From Verrucomicrobiales bacterium (lineage in GTDB: Bacteria > Verrucomicrobiota > Verrucomicrobiia > Verrucomicrobiales > DEV007): a stretch of DNA of 64,000 nt. The position numbers and the translations under genes are program-made. Where the stretch lies: positions 248,001 to 312,000 of the forward strand of contig PAAG01000019.1 of assembly GCA_002698785.1 (NCBI GenBank), read 5' to 3'. Each line of letters begins with the position of its first letter. Positions within the stretch are counted from its first letter, which is position 1. The notes beneath the pieces were generated by a model, which saw only the letters and a program-made list of their open reading frames with translations, did not search any database and was not told the DNA's origin. Shown one piece after another: positions 34,700-43,544 of the stretch.

Positions 34700-36181
34700 A
34701 TGAGCAGTAATGCCCCCTCTCTCGTTCCCCGTTCGATGCTGGTAACGTTTATCCTGGTGACGTCTCTTTTTGCTCTCTGGGGATTTGCCAATGACATGAC
34801 GAATCCTCTGGTGAAGGCTTTCAAGGACATCTTCGTAATCAGCAATGCCCAGAGTAGCCTGGTGCAGACTGCCTTCTATGGAGGGTATGCAACAATGGCC
34901 CTTCCGGCCGCACTTTTTATTCGGCGTTTCAGCTACAAAGCTGGGATCGTGGTAGGACTGGCTCTTTACGGAGTGGGAGCCATGCTAACCCTGCCGGCCG
35001 CTGCTTCTGCAAACTTCAACCTGTTCCTGGTATCGCTCTACGTGCTGACCTTTGGCCTCGCCTTTCTGGAAACCACGGCCAACCCCTACATTCTCTCACT
35101 CGGTGCACCTGAGACTGCCACTCGTCGATTGAACCTCGCTCAGTCTTTCAACCCGATGGGATCCCTCACGGGAATGACAGTGGCAAGCCTGATCATTCTC
35201 TCCAGCTTGAGTGTGGAAGAATTCCGTGCAGATCTCGGATCGTATCAGAAAGAAGAAAGCGAAACTATCGACACGAACCTGAAGGAGTTTCTCGACACGG
35301 AGGGAGGGCGTCGCGAGGAAGCAGGCGAACTTCCCTTTACCACTCTTTCCTATGATGTCGCTCTTGCAGATGCTCTGAAAGCATTCAAGAACGGAGAGAT
35401 CGAAACCTATCGTGACACGACATACGAGGAGATGAGAAATCACGACCTCTCCATCATCAAAACGCCGTATGTCATCATCGGCATCATCGTGTTTGGGATG
35501 ATGATTGTATTCATCCTGACACCCATGCCAAAAACGGGTGAGCATCATGAAAGTCTAAAGCTCGGCGCTACTTTCAAAATCCTTTTCAAGAACAAACGCT
35601 ATCTGGAAGGCGTGTTCGCACAGGGCTTCTATGTGGGGGCGCAAATCATGTGCTGGACTTTCATCATCCACTACGCAACGGGCAATCTCGGAGTCAGCGC
35701 CGCGACGGCTCAAAACTACAACATCATCGCGATGTCGATCTTCTGTGCGAGCCGATTCATCTGCACATTTTTCCTGCGCTATATCAGCCCAGGAAAGCTA
35801 CTCCTGATCCTGGCAAGCGCGGCTGCAGTCTTGATTCTCGGCGTCATCTTCATCAATGGATATGTCGGCCTCTACTGTCTGATCGGGGTCTCGGCCTGTA
35901 TGTCTGTCATGTTTCCGACAATCTATGGCATTGCGCTCGACGGCATGGGTGATGAAGCAAAGATCGCTTCGGCAGGGCTCATCTTCGCCATTGTGGGAGG
36001 TGCGCTACTTCCTTTCCTACAAGGCTTCGTAATTGACCGAGGCGATAGCAACGGACTGATACTCGGACTTCCTGCTGTGAGCTTCTCATTCGTCCTGGTT
36101 CTGATCTGCTTTCTTGTGATCGCAAATTTCGGCCGACGCACATTGAAGGTGCACCACGAAGCGGCGGAGTCGGTTTCCTGA
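34700..36181 (+). CDS. Sugar:proton symporter, MFS, FucP family
   Basis: This 493-residue transporter of the major facilitator superfamily has 12 predicted helices. The FucP-type signatures are clear: FALWGFANDMTNPLVKAFKD in helix 1, QSSLVQTAFYGGYATMALPA, and the helix 4-5 segment LAFLETTANPYILSLG. Family members import L-fucose, glucose, galactose or related sugars with protons. The substrate is not identifiable from sequence, and no sugar catabolic genes adjoin it. A cytoplasmic loop of about 80 residues between the halves (roughly residues 175-255) is longer than in E. coli FucP. Confidence 0.92.
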   Translation: MSSNAPSLVPRSMLVTFILVTSLFALWGFANDMTNPLVKAFKDIFVISNAQSSLVQTAFYGGYATMALPAALFIRRFSYKAGIVVGLALYGVGAMLTLPAAASANFNLFLVSLYVLTFGLAFLETTANPYILSLGAPETATRRLNLAQSFNPMGSLTGMTVASLIILSSLSVEEFRADLGSYQKEESETIDTNLKEFLDTEGGRREEAGELPFTTLSYDVALADALKAFKNGEIETYRDTTYEEMRNHDLSIIKTPYVIIGIIVFGMMIVFILTPMPKTGEHHESLKLGATFKILFKNKRYLEGVFAQGFYVGAQIMCWTFIIHYATGNLGVSAATAQNYNIIAMSIFCASRFICTFFLRYISPGKLLLILASAAAVLILGVIFINGYVGLYCLIGVSACMSVMFPTIYGIALDGMGDEAKIASAGLIFAIVGGALLPFLQGFVIDRGDSNGLILGLPAVSFSFVLVLICFLVIANFGRRTLKVHHEAAESVS

Positions 36182-36244
36182 AGTCGCTCGTTCATCCGAG
36201 TTTGAAGTCAAATGCGTAACAGATCCAAACCAGACAACAAAGAA

Positions 36245-36487
36245 ATGAAACAGGCCATCAGACTTTCCTTAATCGTGGGTTTAGCCCTCGGATCCACCGC
36301 GCTTTTCACCAGTTGCGACGAGTATTATCCCCAGCGCGGTTATCATCATGGACACGGTGCCTACAATGCCGCTCCTTACGGTAGAAAGCTGAAACCGAAA
36401 GAGAAAGCACAGCTCGGCTACGGTCGGCACGCAGGCCACCCTCAGGGAGGCCCTCCAGGCCAGATGAAGAAGCGCTACGGCTGGTGA
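36245..36487 (+). CDS. Small lipoprotein, His/Gly/Tyr-rich
   Basis: The 80-residue product has a lipoprotein signal (MKQAIRLSLIVGLALGSTA, lipobox LFTS|C). A mature part of about 57 residues follows, rich in Tyr, His and Gly (YYPQRGYHHGHGAYNAAPYG). An upstream ATG at 36212 adds 11 residues but spoils the signal peptide, so I chose 36245. The composition suggests a disordered outer-membrane or periplasmic lipoprotein; the function is unknown. It precedes the large fusion gene by 65 bases. Confidence 0.65.
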   Translation: MKQAIRLSLIVGLALGSTALFTSCDEYYPQRGYHHGHGAYNAAPYGRKLKPKEKAQLGYGRHAGHPQGGPPGQMKKRYGW

Positions 36488-36552
36488 GCAATGCTTTGAC
36501 ATAGGGGAGAACTCCGCCTTTATCTGTGTGAACGGTTGGAGCCGGCACACGA

Positions 36553-39441
36553 ATGAGTTCTGAAGAGAATCCCCGCAAAGTCGTCCTCATCGGTTGGGAC
36601 GCAGCCGATTGGAAAGTGATCATGCCCTTGATTGACGAGGGCAAGATGCCGAATCTGGCCAAGTTTCTCGAAGATGGCATATGTGGGAACCTCGCCACAT
36701 TGCAGCCAGTCCTCAGCCCGATGCTGTGGACATCGATTGCCACGGGTAAGCGTGCTTACAAGCACGGCATCCACGGCTTTTCCGAGCCCGATCCAGTGAC
36801 GGGTGGTATCCGGCCTGTCACCAACCTTTCCCGAAAGACGAAGGCGGTCTGGAACATCCTGAACCAGAATCAATACAAGACAGTCACAATCGGCTGGTGG
36901 CCGTCGAACCCTGCGGAAGAGCTCTCGCGCGGGGTAATGGTGTCGAATGACTACCAGCGTGCATTGGGAGCCGATCCCGGAAAATGGCCGATAAAGCCGG
37001 GTACAATTCATCCGAAGAAACTTGAGAAGGCTCTCGCGGACATCCGAGTCCATCCGGCGCAGTTAAGAGAAGAAGAAATTCGCGCGTTTCTCCCCGGTCT
37101 TGACTACATGAGTCGAGAAGATCTCGACAAGGCAGAGAAAGATCCGCGAGTGCAATCACTCCTGAAGATTGTCGCGGATTGTACAACGATTCATGGCGCA
37201 GCGATGCTGATGTCGCATGCTCCTGCGGACTTCATGGCAGTGTATTACGATGCTATTGACCACTTCGGGCACGCCTTCATGAAGTATCACCCGCCGAAGC
37301 GGGATCACATCGACGAGTGGGATTTCAAAGTCTTCAACTTCTGCCTCGAAGCTGGCTATCGCTACCACGATCAGATGTTGGGAGAGTTGTTAGGCGCCAT
37401 AGGTGAGGACACAACCGTTATTCTGATGTCGGACCATGGTTTTCATCCAGACCATCTAAGACCGAAATCGATTCCTCACGAACCCGCTGGTCCTGCGGTA
37501 GAACACAGGCAGTTCGGCATCTTCGCAGCGAAGGGTCCTGGCATCCGAAAAGACGAACGGATCTATGGCGCAAACCTTCTCGATATCTGCCCTACGTTGC
37601 TCCACCTCTTCGGTCTTCCGGTGGGTGAAGATATGGATGGGAAGGTACTCCTCGATATTTACGAGGATGAACCCTCACCGATCGAGCGTATCCCAAGTTG
37701 GGACGATGTCCCCGGCGATCACGGAATGCATCCGCCGGACCGACAGATCTCCCCGTCGGACTCGAAGGCTGCTTTGGATCAATTGGTTGCCCTCGGATAC
37801 ATCGATAAGCCTGACGATGATAAGTCGAAGGCTATCGAACAAACGGTGCGTGAGCTCGACTACAACCTCGCCCAAGCCTGTGTCGATGGCGGACTCTACA
37901 ACGAAGCCATCGCCATCTTCGAAAAGCTGTATGAGAAATGGCCGATGGAGCACCGCTTTGGATTCAACCTCGCCGGCTGCTACCAAAGAACCGGACGACC
38001 GGAAGATCTCCGCACTCTTGTTAACACGATCATTGAACGCCGGATCCAGGAAGCCAACGAAGCGACCGAAGAGTTGAAAGCTTTGAAGCTGGATGACGAG
38101 GAAGTAAGAAAAGCAGAGCAGGAACGGATCGAGAAAATGTCCGACAACGAGAAACAGAAATTCTCGAGGGACAGGAGTCGACTGATAGCCAAGGCAAGGC
38201 CCAACCTTTTCTCGCTTCGTTACCTGGAGGCCTATGCGGATTTCGCTGAGAAGAAATACGAAGACGCGCTGGAGAAACTCGAACAGCTCGACAGCGATTT
38301 TGGCGCGCGCATCAATGCACTGACCCTACGAGGTGAAGTTTTCCAAAGGCTGAAACGTTGGCCTGAGTCAAAGGAGGCTTTCGAAGAGGTGCTTTCCCTC
38401 GATGTGGAGAATCCCGGGGCATTGATCGGGCTTTCGCGAACTGCAATGGCGGAACGCGATTTCGAGAGTGCCGCAGCCTATGCGAGAGAGTCGATCGGGC
38501 TCCTCTTCTTTCAGCCTCGCGCCCACTACATCCACGGACTGGCACAGTACCGAATGGGCAACTGGCAGGAGGCGGAATGGGCTTTCCAGATCTGTGTCAC
38601 GCAGGCTCCCCTTTTCGCGGCCGGCTACCGGATGTTAGGCGAGATCGCGCGATGGTATAAGAAAGATGTCGCCGAACGAATCTTTTACCGAGACCAGGTA
38701 AAAGCAGCCCGGAAGAGGAGAGCCGAATTGAAGAACGAGAAGGCGAACGCGTCTGTCGTGACGGCGAGAAGCCACGAAGAAGAGAAAACCCATTCCCTGC
38801 CCGACTTGACCGCTGACCTGGAGTCTCTCCGGAATGTCGAGTCCGAAGAGATTATTACTGTTGTGTCAGGATTGCCCCGTTCAGGTACTTCGCTGATGAT
38901 GCAGATTCTGGAGGCGGCTGGCATTTCCGTCTTTACCGACGGTAAGCGCGAAGCGGATGAGTCGAACAAGAAGGGCTACTACGAACACGAAAAAGTTGGT
39001 TCGCTCCTTTCGAACAAAGATAGAAGTTGGGTCGGAGAAGCACGAGGCAAAGCGATCAAAGTAGTCGCGCCTCTTCTTTCCGGCATGCCGTTGCGGCTTC
39101 CCAGAGAATCGGGCGGGAAGCCGAAACCGGTCACCTACCGAGTCCTCTACATGGAACGACCGATGGATCAGATCCTGACAAGCCAGGATTCATTCTTGAA
39201 GAGGCTCGGCAAAGAAGGGAGCGAACAAGCCAACATCGCCAAGGCATATCATCAGCAGGAGCGACGCGCTCGGCAATGGTGCGCCACCCCCAACGTGCAT
39301 GCCATGAGCGTTCCTTACGAGGAGCTCGTTCACGATCCCGAGACGATCCTGCCTTCTATCGCGAGTTTCCTGAATGCTGAGGACCAATTAGAAGCCATGA
39401 AAGAGAGAATCGATCCGGCTCTCCATCGGGCGGGTAGGTGA
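36553..39441 (+). CDS. Fusion: alkaline-phosphatase-superfamily hydrolase, TPR region, sulfotransferase
   Basis: The 962-residue protein has three parts. Residues 1-375 form a type I phosphodiesterase/alkaline phosphatase domain with metal ligands Asp16 (IGWDAADW), Asp233/His237/His240 region (DAIDHFGH), Asp294-His295 (MSDHGF) and the EHRQFGIF His; the nucleophile lies in PMLWTSIATGK. Residues ~425-720 are TPR-like repeats (NEAIAIFEKLYEKWP, YEDALEKLEQLDSDFG, WQEAEWAFQICVTQAP). Residues ~765-962 resemble a PAPS-dependent sulfotransferase, with the 5'-phosphosulfate loop SGLPRSGTSLMMQIL (Ser772 on) and a 3'-phosphate motif near ERPMDQILTSQDSF. No signal peptide is present, so it acts in the cytoplasm. 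The combination suggests sulfate or phosphate group handling on a protein-bound or glycan substrate. Confidence 0.85.
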   Translation: MSSEENPRKVVLIGWDAADWKVIMPLIDEGKMPNLAKFLEDGICGNLATLQPVLSPMLWTSIATGKRAYKHGIHGFSEPDPVTGGIRPVTNLSRKTKAVWNILNQNQYKTVTIGWWPSNPAEELSRGVMVSNDYQRALGADPGKWPIKPGTIHPKKLEKALADIRVHPAQLREEEIRAFLPGLDYMSREDLDKAEKDPRVQSLLKIVADCTTIHGAAMLMSHAPADFMAVYYDAIDHFGHAFMKYHPPKRDHIDEWDFKVFNFCLEAGYRYHDQMLGELLGAIGEDTTVILMSDHGFHPDHLRPKSIPHEPAGPAVEHRQFGIFAAKGPGIRKDERIYGANLLDICPTLLHLFGLPVGEDMDGKVLLDIYEDEPSPIERIPSWDDVPGDHGMHPPDRQISPSDSKAALDQLVALGYIDKPDDDKSKAIEQTVRELDYNLAQACVDGGLYNEAIAIFEKLYEKWPMEHRFGFNLAGCYQRTGRPEDLRTLVNTIIERRIQEANEATEELKALKLDDEEVRKAEQERIEKMSDNEKQKFSRDRSRLIAKARPNLFSLRYLEAYADFAEKKYEDALEKLEQLDSDFGARINALTLRGEVFQRLKRWPESKEAFEEVLSLDVENPGALIGLSRTAMAERDFESAAAYARESIGLLFFQPRAHYIHGLAQYRMGNWQEAEWAFQICVTQAPLFAAGYRMLGEIARWYKKDVAERIFYRDQVKAARKRRAELKNEKANASVVTARSHEEEKTHSLPDLTADLESLRNVESEEIITVVSGLPRSGTSLMMQILEAAGISVFTDGKREADESNKKGYYEHEKVGSLLSNKDRSWVGEARGKAIKVVAPLLSGMPLRLPRESGGKPKPVTYRVLYMERPMDQILTSQDSFLKRLGKEGSEQANIAKAYHQQERRARQWCATPNVHAMSVPYEELVHDPETILPSIASFLNAEDQLEAMKERIDPALHRAGR

Positions 39442-39487
39442 TCCATTTTGTGGTTGTATGGTACAATCAACTCGTTACGCTTTCCCC

Positions 39488-39721
39488 ATGAAACAAAGGC
39501 TTTGTCTCTTGATTCCCTCTTTAGCTCTTCCCTTTCTCATGAGTTCCTGCGTAAGCGTTGATAAGTCGCATATGGCGGATACCGGGCTGCGCATTCCTGA
39601 GCCGGGCGAATACAAGGCCAACCAGCAGCGACGAAGAAAGCAGCGGAGAAAGGAAGAATGGAATGCTCCGTTTCCCAAGCCGGAGTTTCTCGATAAATGG
39701 GAGAAAACCTGGGACTCCTAG
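39488..39721 (+). CDS. Small lipoprotein, highly charged
   Basis: The 77-residue product has a lipoprotein signal (MKQRLCLLIPSLALPFLMSS|C) and a short basic mature part (NQQRRRKQRRKEEWNAPFPK). An ATG at 39458 adds ten residues in front of the signal and was rejected. No family is recognised. It lies 46 bases after the fusion gene and is convergent with the sulfite exporter gene. Confidence 0.6.
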   Translation: MKQRLCLLIPSLALPFLMSSCVSVDKSHMADTGLRIPEPGEYKANQQRRRKQRRKEEWNAPFPKPEFLDKWEKTWDS

Positions 39722-39728
39722 TAAAATG

Positions 39729-40631
39729 TTATGTTTTTGCAAGGAATTCTCTTTCTCCGAAGCATTGGATAGCTTCTTCGAACTTTAAGGATGTCGCAAC
39801 GACCTCGAAGGTTGGTTGGGATGTTTGTTTTGGTCCGCTTACTGCCTCGAGTTGGTTGGTATCGTGGGATTCGAGGATCGTTTTCGTCAGAATAAACAAG
39901 GCGAGAAACCACATCGCGGCGGCAAAGACTCGTCGCATCGTGTTTCCCGAAAGTCGCGCTCTCAGAAATCCTCCCGACATCATTCCCAGGCATCCTCCTA
40001 GGACAAAGAGCGAAGTTAGTTCTACCGGCATCGTTTCGCCACCGGCCAGGTAAGAGGTCACTCCTGAAAGGCAGATCAATGTGATGACCATGAGCGAAGT
40101 GCTCACGGCTCTGTGAACCGTGACTCCACCGAAAAGCACTAAGGCGGGAACAATGATGAATCCCCCGCCCACACCAAAGATTCCCGTGATGACACCGACC
40201 ATGAATCCGATCAGGCCGATGCGAAGCCAAGACTGCCAGCCCGCTTTCGGCCGAGTTGAATCGTGTGTAGACCCATTACTATCCGTGGGCTTTCTCCACA
40301 TTCTAAAGCCAACGACCAGCATCAATATGCCAAAGGCTATGAGAACCACTGTAGGTGGCAGCAAGCTGTTGATCCACGTTCCCACCGGTGCGCCGAGCAT
40401 TCCGGTGATGGCGAATGCTCCTCCCACCTTGAAGTCCACCTCCCCGCTTCGCAATCGAGTGAGCACTCCGAAGAGTGACGTCCCGCCTACCACGGCGAGA
40501 GAAACACCCACAGCTGTGCGCACATCAACGTGTAGGAGGTAAATGAGGAGGGGGACGGCGAAGATGGAACCGCCGCCGCCCGTCAGCCCGAGAGCAAACC
40601 CGACGACGATGCCACTGATCAACGTAAGCAT
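39729..40631 (-). CDS. TauE/SafE family sulfite/sulfur-oxyanion exporter
   Basis: The 300-residue membrane protein has two homologous halves of about four helices each. It opens with SGIVVGFALGLTGGGGSIFA and repeats a related motif in GVITGIFGVGGGFIIVPALV, the TauE/SafE hallmark. It would export sulfite or another sulfur compound. It is the last gene of the sulfide-oxidation operon and begins 30 bases after the dioxygenase stop, which supports removal of sulfite made upstream. A longer frame from a GTG at 40706 overlaps the upstream gene and was rejected. Confidence 0.9.
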   Translation of the reverse strand: MLTLISGIVVGFALGLTGGGGSIFAVPLLIYLLHVDVRTAVGVSLAVVGGTSLFGVLTRLRSGEVDFKVGGAFAITGMLGAPVGTWINSLLPPTVVLIAFGILMLVVGFRMWRKPTDSNGSTHDSTRPKAGWQSWLRIGLIGFMVGVITGIFGVGGGFIIVPALVLFGGVTVHRAVSTSLMVITLICLSGVTSYLAGGETMPVELTSLFVLGGCLGMMSGGFLRARLSGNTMRRVFAAAMWFLALFILTKTILESHDTNQLEAVSGPKQTSQPTFEVVATSLKFEEAIQCFGEREFLAKT

Positions 40632-40660
40632 GGAAAGGAGAAGGAACGCTTCCTCCCTGT

Positions 40661-42100
40661 TCAGTTGGCCGACACTGCTTCCGCGGCTTTCTGCTTTTCT
40701 TCCCACTCGGAAAACATTCCGTCAGCAAGGGTAACTTCGTAGCCCATGCGTTCTAGTGCAGAAGCCGCCAACGAAGCACGGAGACCGCTACGGCAGTGAA
40801 CGGTAATTTCTCCAAGTTCCGGCAACTGATGTTTGTCTGCCACTACCCTGGTGTGAGCCACGTGAGTCGCCCCTGGAACGGAGCCTTCGGCATGCTCACG
40901 AGTCGATCGCACATCGAGGATGCGATGCTCCGGTTCCATCTGGCTTGTGTGAATCGATTTGATCTCACGCATCAAATCCTGGCATCCTTCGTCCTCAAGA
41001 GCCTCGTCGATCAGAACGAATCCAATGATGTTGTCGTATCCAATTCGAATCAGCTGCCTGACGCAGCTGTCAATTTGACTCGCGCATTCGACAAGCAACA
41101 GGATGTCTTCTTCGGGTTCGACGTAACTTCCCACGGCCTCGGAAAATTTCTCTTCGTAGGGGGCAAAGATAGAGCCTCTCACATGTTTTTTCATAAACGC
41201 CGCACGATCCGAGCGAACGTCGATGCAAACAGGAGGTGAATCAGAACTCAACAATGCATCCAGTTCGGAAGAGTCCTTAAACTCTGGCTCCGGAAGAGCA
41301 CCTAACACGGCCACCCCATCTCGGTTACTTTTCTTCATTCTTGCGAAATACATAGGCGGCTCAGGCTGACCATCGAGGATGTCGTCGACAAAAGCTTGCT
41401 CCCCGTAGTCGAGTGCTGTCCTGACAGCTGAGTTGAAGCGTTTCTCGTATCCGGCAGTGGAGAAAGGGATGGCTCCGAGGGCCTTTCCGCAGGCGCTACC
41501 GGCTCCGTGGCCCGGCATTACCTGATAAAAATCCGGGTAATCGGCGAACTTCACGATGGACTTGAACAACTCCCGAGCTGCGGGCTCGCGTGCTCCCACG
41601 TGACCAGCGGCCGACTCGAGCAGATCGGGGCGTCCTACGTCACCTACAAACATGAAGTCTCCCGATGCAATTCCCAGAGGTTCGGTTGCGCCCCCTCCGT
41701 TGTCCTGGATGATGTAACAGACGTGTTCAGGAGTATGGCCAGGTAAGTGCGCAACGGTGATTTCAATCTTGCCAATCCAAAACTTATCGCCATCACTGAT
41801 GGGCATCACGTCGACTCTGTCTTTCGCCCAGTTGTATTGCCAGTCCTCGCCGCCCATGTTGGACAGGTAAGCGGTAACTCCACCGATGGTTTCGAGAAAT
41901 TCCCGAGAACCAGACAGAAAATCAGCATGGATGTGAGTCTCGGCGACAGCCCTGATCACAAGGTCGTTTTCCTCAGCAATATCGATGTAGCGATCGATAT
42001 CGCGCTCGGGATCAATCACCAGTGCTTCGCCGGTGCGCTGGCAACCGATCAAGTAAGCGTACTGGGAGAGGTAGGGGTCGTAGATTTGTTTGAGTAGCAT
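40661..42100 (-). CDS. Persulfide dioxygenase fused to two rhodanese domains
   Basis: The 479-residue protein combines an ETHE1-like metallo-beta-lactamase domain (residues 1-245) with two rhodanese domains (~275-365 and ~380-470). The iron-site motif ETHIHADFLSG is the variant usual for rhodanese-linked persulfide dioxygenases, with Phe in place of the last His of the general family. LPGHTPEHVCY and VMPGHGAGSACG supply the other metal-site regions. The second rhodanese has an active-site loop VHCRSGLRA; the first (LVECASQID) looks degenerate. It would oxidise glutathione persulfide to sulfite and move sulfane sulfur. It lies between SQR and the exporter. Confidence 0.92.
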   Translation of the reverse strand: MLLKQIYDPYLSQYAYLIGCQRTGEALVIDPERDIDRYIDIAEENDLVIRAVAETHIHADFLSGSREFLETIGGVTAYLSNMGGEDWQYNWAKDRVDVMPISDGDKFWIGKIEITVAHLPGHTPEHVCYIIQDNGGGATEPLGIASGDFMFVGDVGRPDLLESAAGHVGAREPAARELFKSIVKFADYPDFYQVMPGHGAGSACGKALGAIPFSTAGYEKRFNSAVRTALDYGEQAFVDDILDGQPEPPMYFARMKKSNRDGVAVLGALPEPEFKDSSELDALLSSDSPPVCIDVRSDRAAFMKKHVRGSIFAPYEEKFSEAVGSYVEPEEDILLLVECASQIDSCVRQLIRIGYDNIIGFVLIDEALEDEGCQDLMREIKSIHTSQMEPEHRILDVRSTREHAEGSVPGATHVAHTRVVADKHQLPELGEITVHCRSGLRASLAASALERMGYEVTLADGMFSEWEEKQKAAEAVSAN

Positions 42101-42152
42101 GACTGTTAGGGTGTTGTTTGAGATTCTTCGATTCTGTTTCCTTCTTCGCGGC

Positions 42153-43358
42153 TTATACCTTGCCTTTGAGCATGAGATTCCAGTACAGCCATGGGAGCCC
42201 CCACTTTTTCACCATCCACATACTCCAACGCTCCTTTGACTGATCGATGGGAAAGGACTCCTGCTCGTTCTTGTCGTAGTCGAATTCGGCCATCACCAGT
42301 GATCCGTAACCAGTGACGAGAGGGCAAGAGGTGTAGCCATTGTAGGAAGCCGAGCTGCTTCTGTGCTCTATATCAGCAAAGAGATGTTCGACCAGGGCAG
42401 GTGCCTGCTTCCGAATTGCTGCACCCGTTTTTGAGGTCGGAAGGTTCGAGCAATCGCCGATCGCATAGACATTGGCGAAGTCTGTATGACGGAGAGAATG
42501 CTTGTCCACGCTGACCCAACCTGTTTCTGCAGCCAGAGGACTATTTTTGATAAAGTCGGGCGCACTCATCGGCGGAGTGACGTGGATCATATCGAAAGCC
42601 ACGTCCTCAGTCTCACCAGTCTCCAGGTGCTTGAATGTCGCGATCTTCTCCTCTGGATTCAGGGAAACCAAATCGTAGCTGTATCGCGCATCGATCTCCT
42701 CTCGCTTGATGACTTCTTCCAGTGTCGCGCGATACCGAGGCACCGCAAAAATGGAATCCAGGCCAGAAGCGAAAATCACATTCACCTTGTCGCGCACCTT
42801 GGAGCGGCTGCGGAAATAGTCTTCAGCCAGATAACAGATTTTCTGGGGCGCTCCCCCACATTTCACCGGTGTGACGGGCTGAGTAAAGATTGCGGTTCCT
42901 TCTTTTAATCCACGAATACACTCCCATGTGTAGTCGACGGTTTTGAAAGAGTAGTTGGAGCAAATCCCGTTCTTTCCCAACCCTTCCTTCAACCCTGGGA
43001 TCTGGTCCCAGTCCGTCTGGATTCCTGCAGCGACGACGAGGTAATCGTAGGAATAGGAGTTTCCCTCGATGGTCGTAACGCTATTCAGGTCAGGATTGAA
43101 CTCTGATGCCCCTTCTTTCAGCCAGGCCACGCCCTTCGGAATGACACTTTGCATGGGGCGCCCCGATTTCTCTTTGGGGAATTCGCCGCCGCCGATCAGA
43201 GTCCACATCGGCTGGTAGTAGTGAGTCTCGGCGGGATCGAGAATAGCAATTTCCAGATCTGCGTTTTTCCTTTTGAGCCGGGCTGCAACGGTGATTCCTG
43301 CGGTTCCTCCTCCGACAATGAGGATCTGGAAGTGGGTTGCTGTGGGGGATGAATCCAT
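42153..43358 (-). CDS. sqr: Sulfide:quinone oxidoreductase
   Basis: SQR oxidises sulfide to polysulfide or a sulfane acceptor and reduces membrane quinone. The 401-residue flavoprotein has an N-terminal FAD motif (QILIVGGGTAGITVAARL), YQPMWTLIGGGE, and YDYLVVAAGIQTDW. Cysteines in GICSNYSF and VKCGGAPQKICY match the redox-active pair of SQRs, and VYAIGDCSNLPTSKTGAA is the second FAD-binding segment. It lacks the extra Cys and insertions of the longest types and looks like the eukaryote-type SQR often paired with persulfide dioxygenase. It is the first gene of the operon, divergent from the ArsR regulator. Confidence 0.93.
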   Translation of the reverse strand: MDSSPTATHFQILIVGGGTAGITVAARLKRKNADLEIAILDPAETHYYQPMWTLIGGGEFPKEKSGRPMQSVIPKGVAWLKEGASEFNPDLNSVTTIEGNSYSYDYLVVAAGIQTDWDQIPGLKEGLGKNGICSNYSFKTVDYTWECIRGLKEGTAIFTQPVTPVKCGGAPQKICYLAEDYFRSRSKVRDKVNVIFASGLDSIFAVPRYRATLEEVIKREEIDARYSYDLVSLNPEEKIATFKHLETGETEDVAFDMIHVTPPMSAPDFIKNSPLAAETGWVSVDKHSLRHTDFANVYAIGDCSNLPTSKTGAAIRKQAPALVEHLFADIEHRSSSASYNGYTSCPLVTGYGSLVMAEFDYDKNEQESFPIDQSKERWSMWMVKKWGLPWLYWNLMLKGKV

Positions 43359-43482
43359 AATAAACTGTATAGCTATTTAGCGATATTTTAGATCTGATGG
43401 AACTCGAAGGGATCAAATGAGTGGGGAATTTGAATGGGCTCTGAGGTGGCCCTGCTTTCCGATAGGACCTTACCCTTGCCTT

Positions 43483-43500
43483 TATAACTCTACGGTTATA
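43483..43500. promoter_or_regulatory. Inverted repeat 1, candidate ArsR operator
   Basis: TATAAC and GTTATA flank a 6-base centre, giving a perfect 18-base dyad in the gap between sqr and the ArsR gene. Its size suits a winged-helix ArsR dimer, and TATAAC also resembles a -10 element, so binding could block transcription in one direction. Confidence 0.55.
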
Positions 43501-43503
43501 GAA

Positions 43504-43525
43504 TGACAATCAGTGCACATTGTCA
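43504..43525. promoter_or_regulatory. Inverted repeat 2, candidate ArsR operator
   Basis: TGACAAT and ATTGTCA flank an 8-base centre, a perfect 22-base dyad. The minus strand across its edge reads TTGACA, a consensus -35 for sqr. The arrangement of half-sites eight bases apart recalls operators described for sulfide-sensing SqrR/BigR regulators, although the half-site sequence differs. It overlaps the upstream alternative start of the regulator, which favours the start at 43545. Confidence 0.55.
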
Positions 43526-43544
43526 ACTCCATAGTTGCATAGTT

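Noticed and set aside
43503-43544. Longer ArsR start at 43503
   Set aside because: It would place the second palindrome inside the coding region and adds residues not typical of the family.
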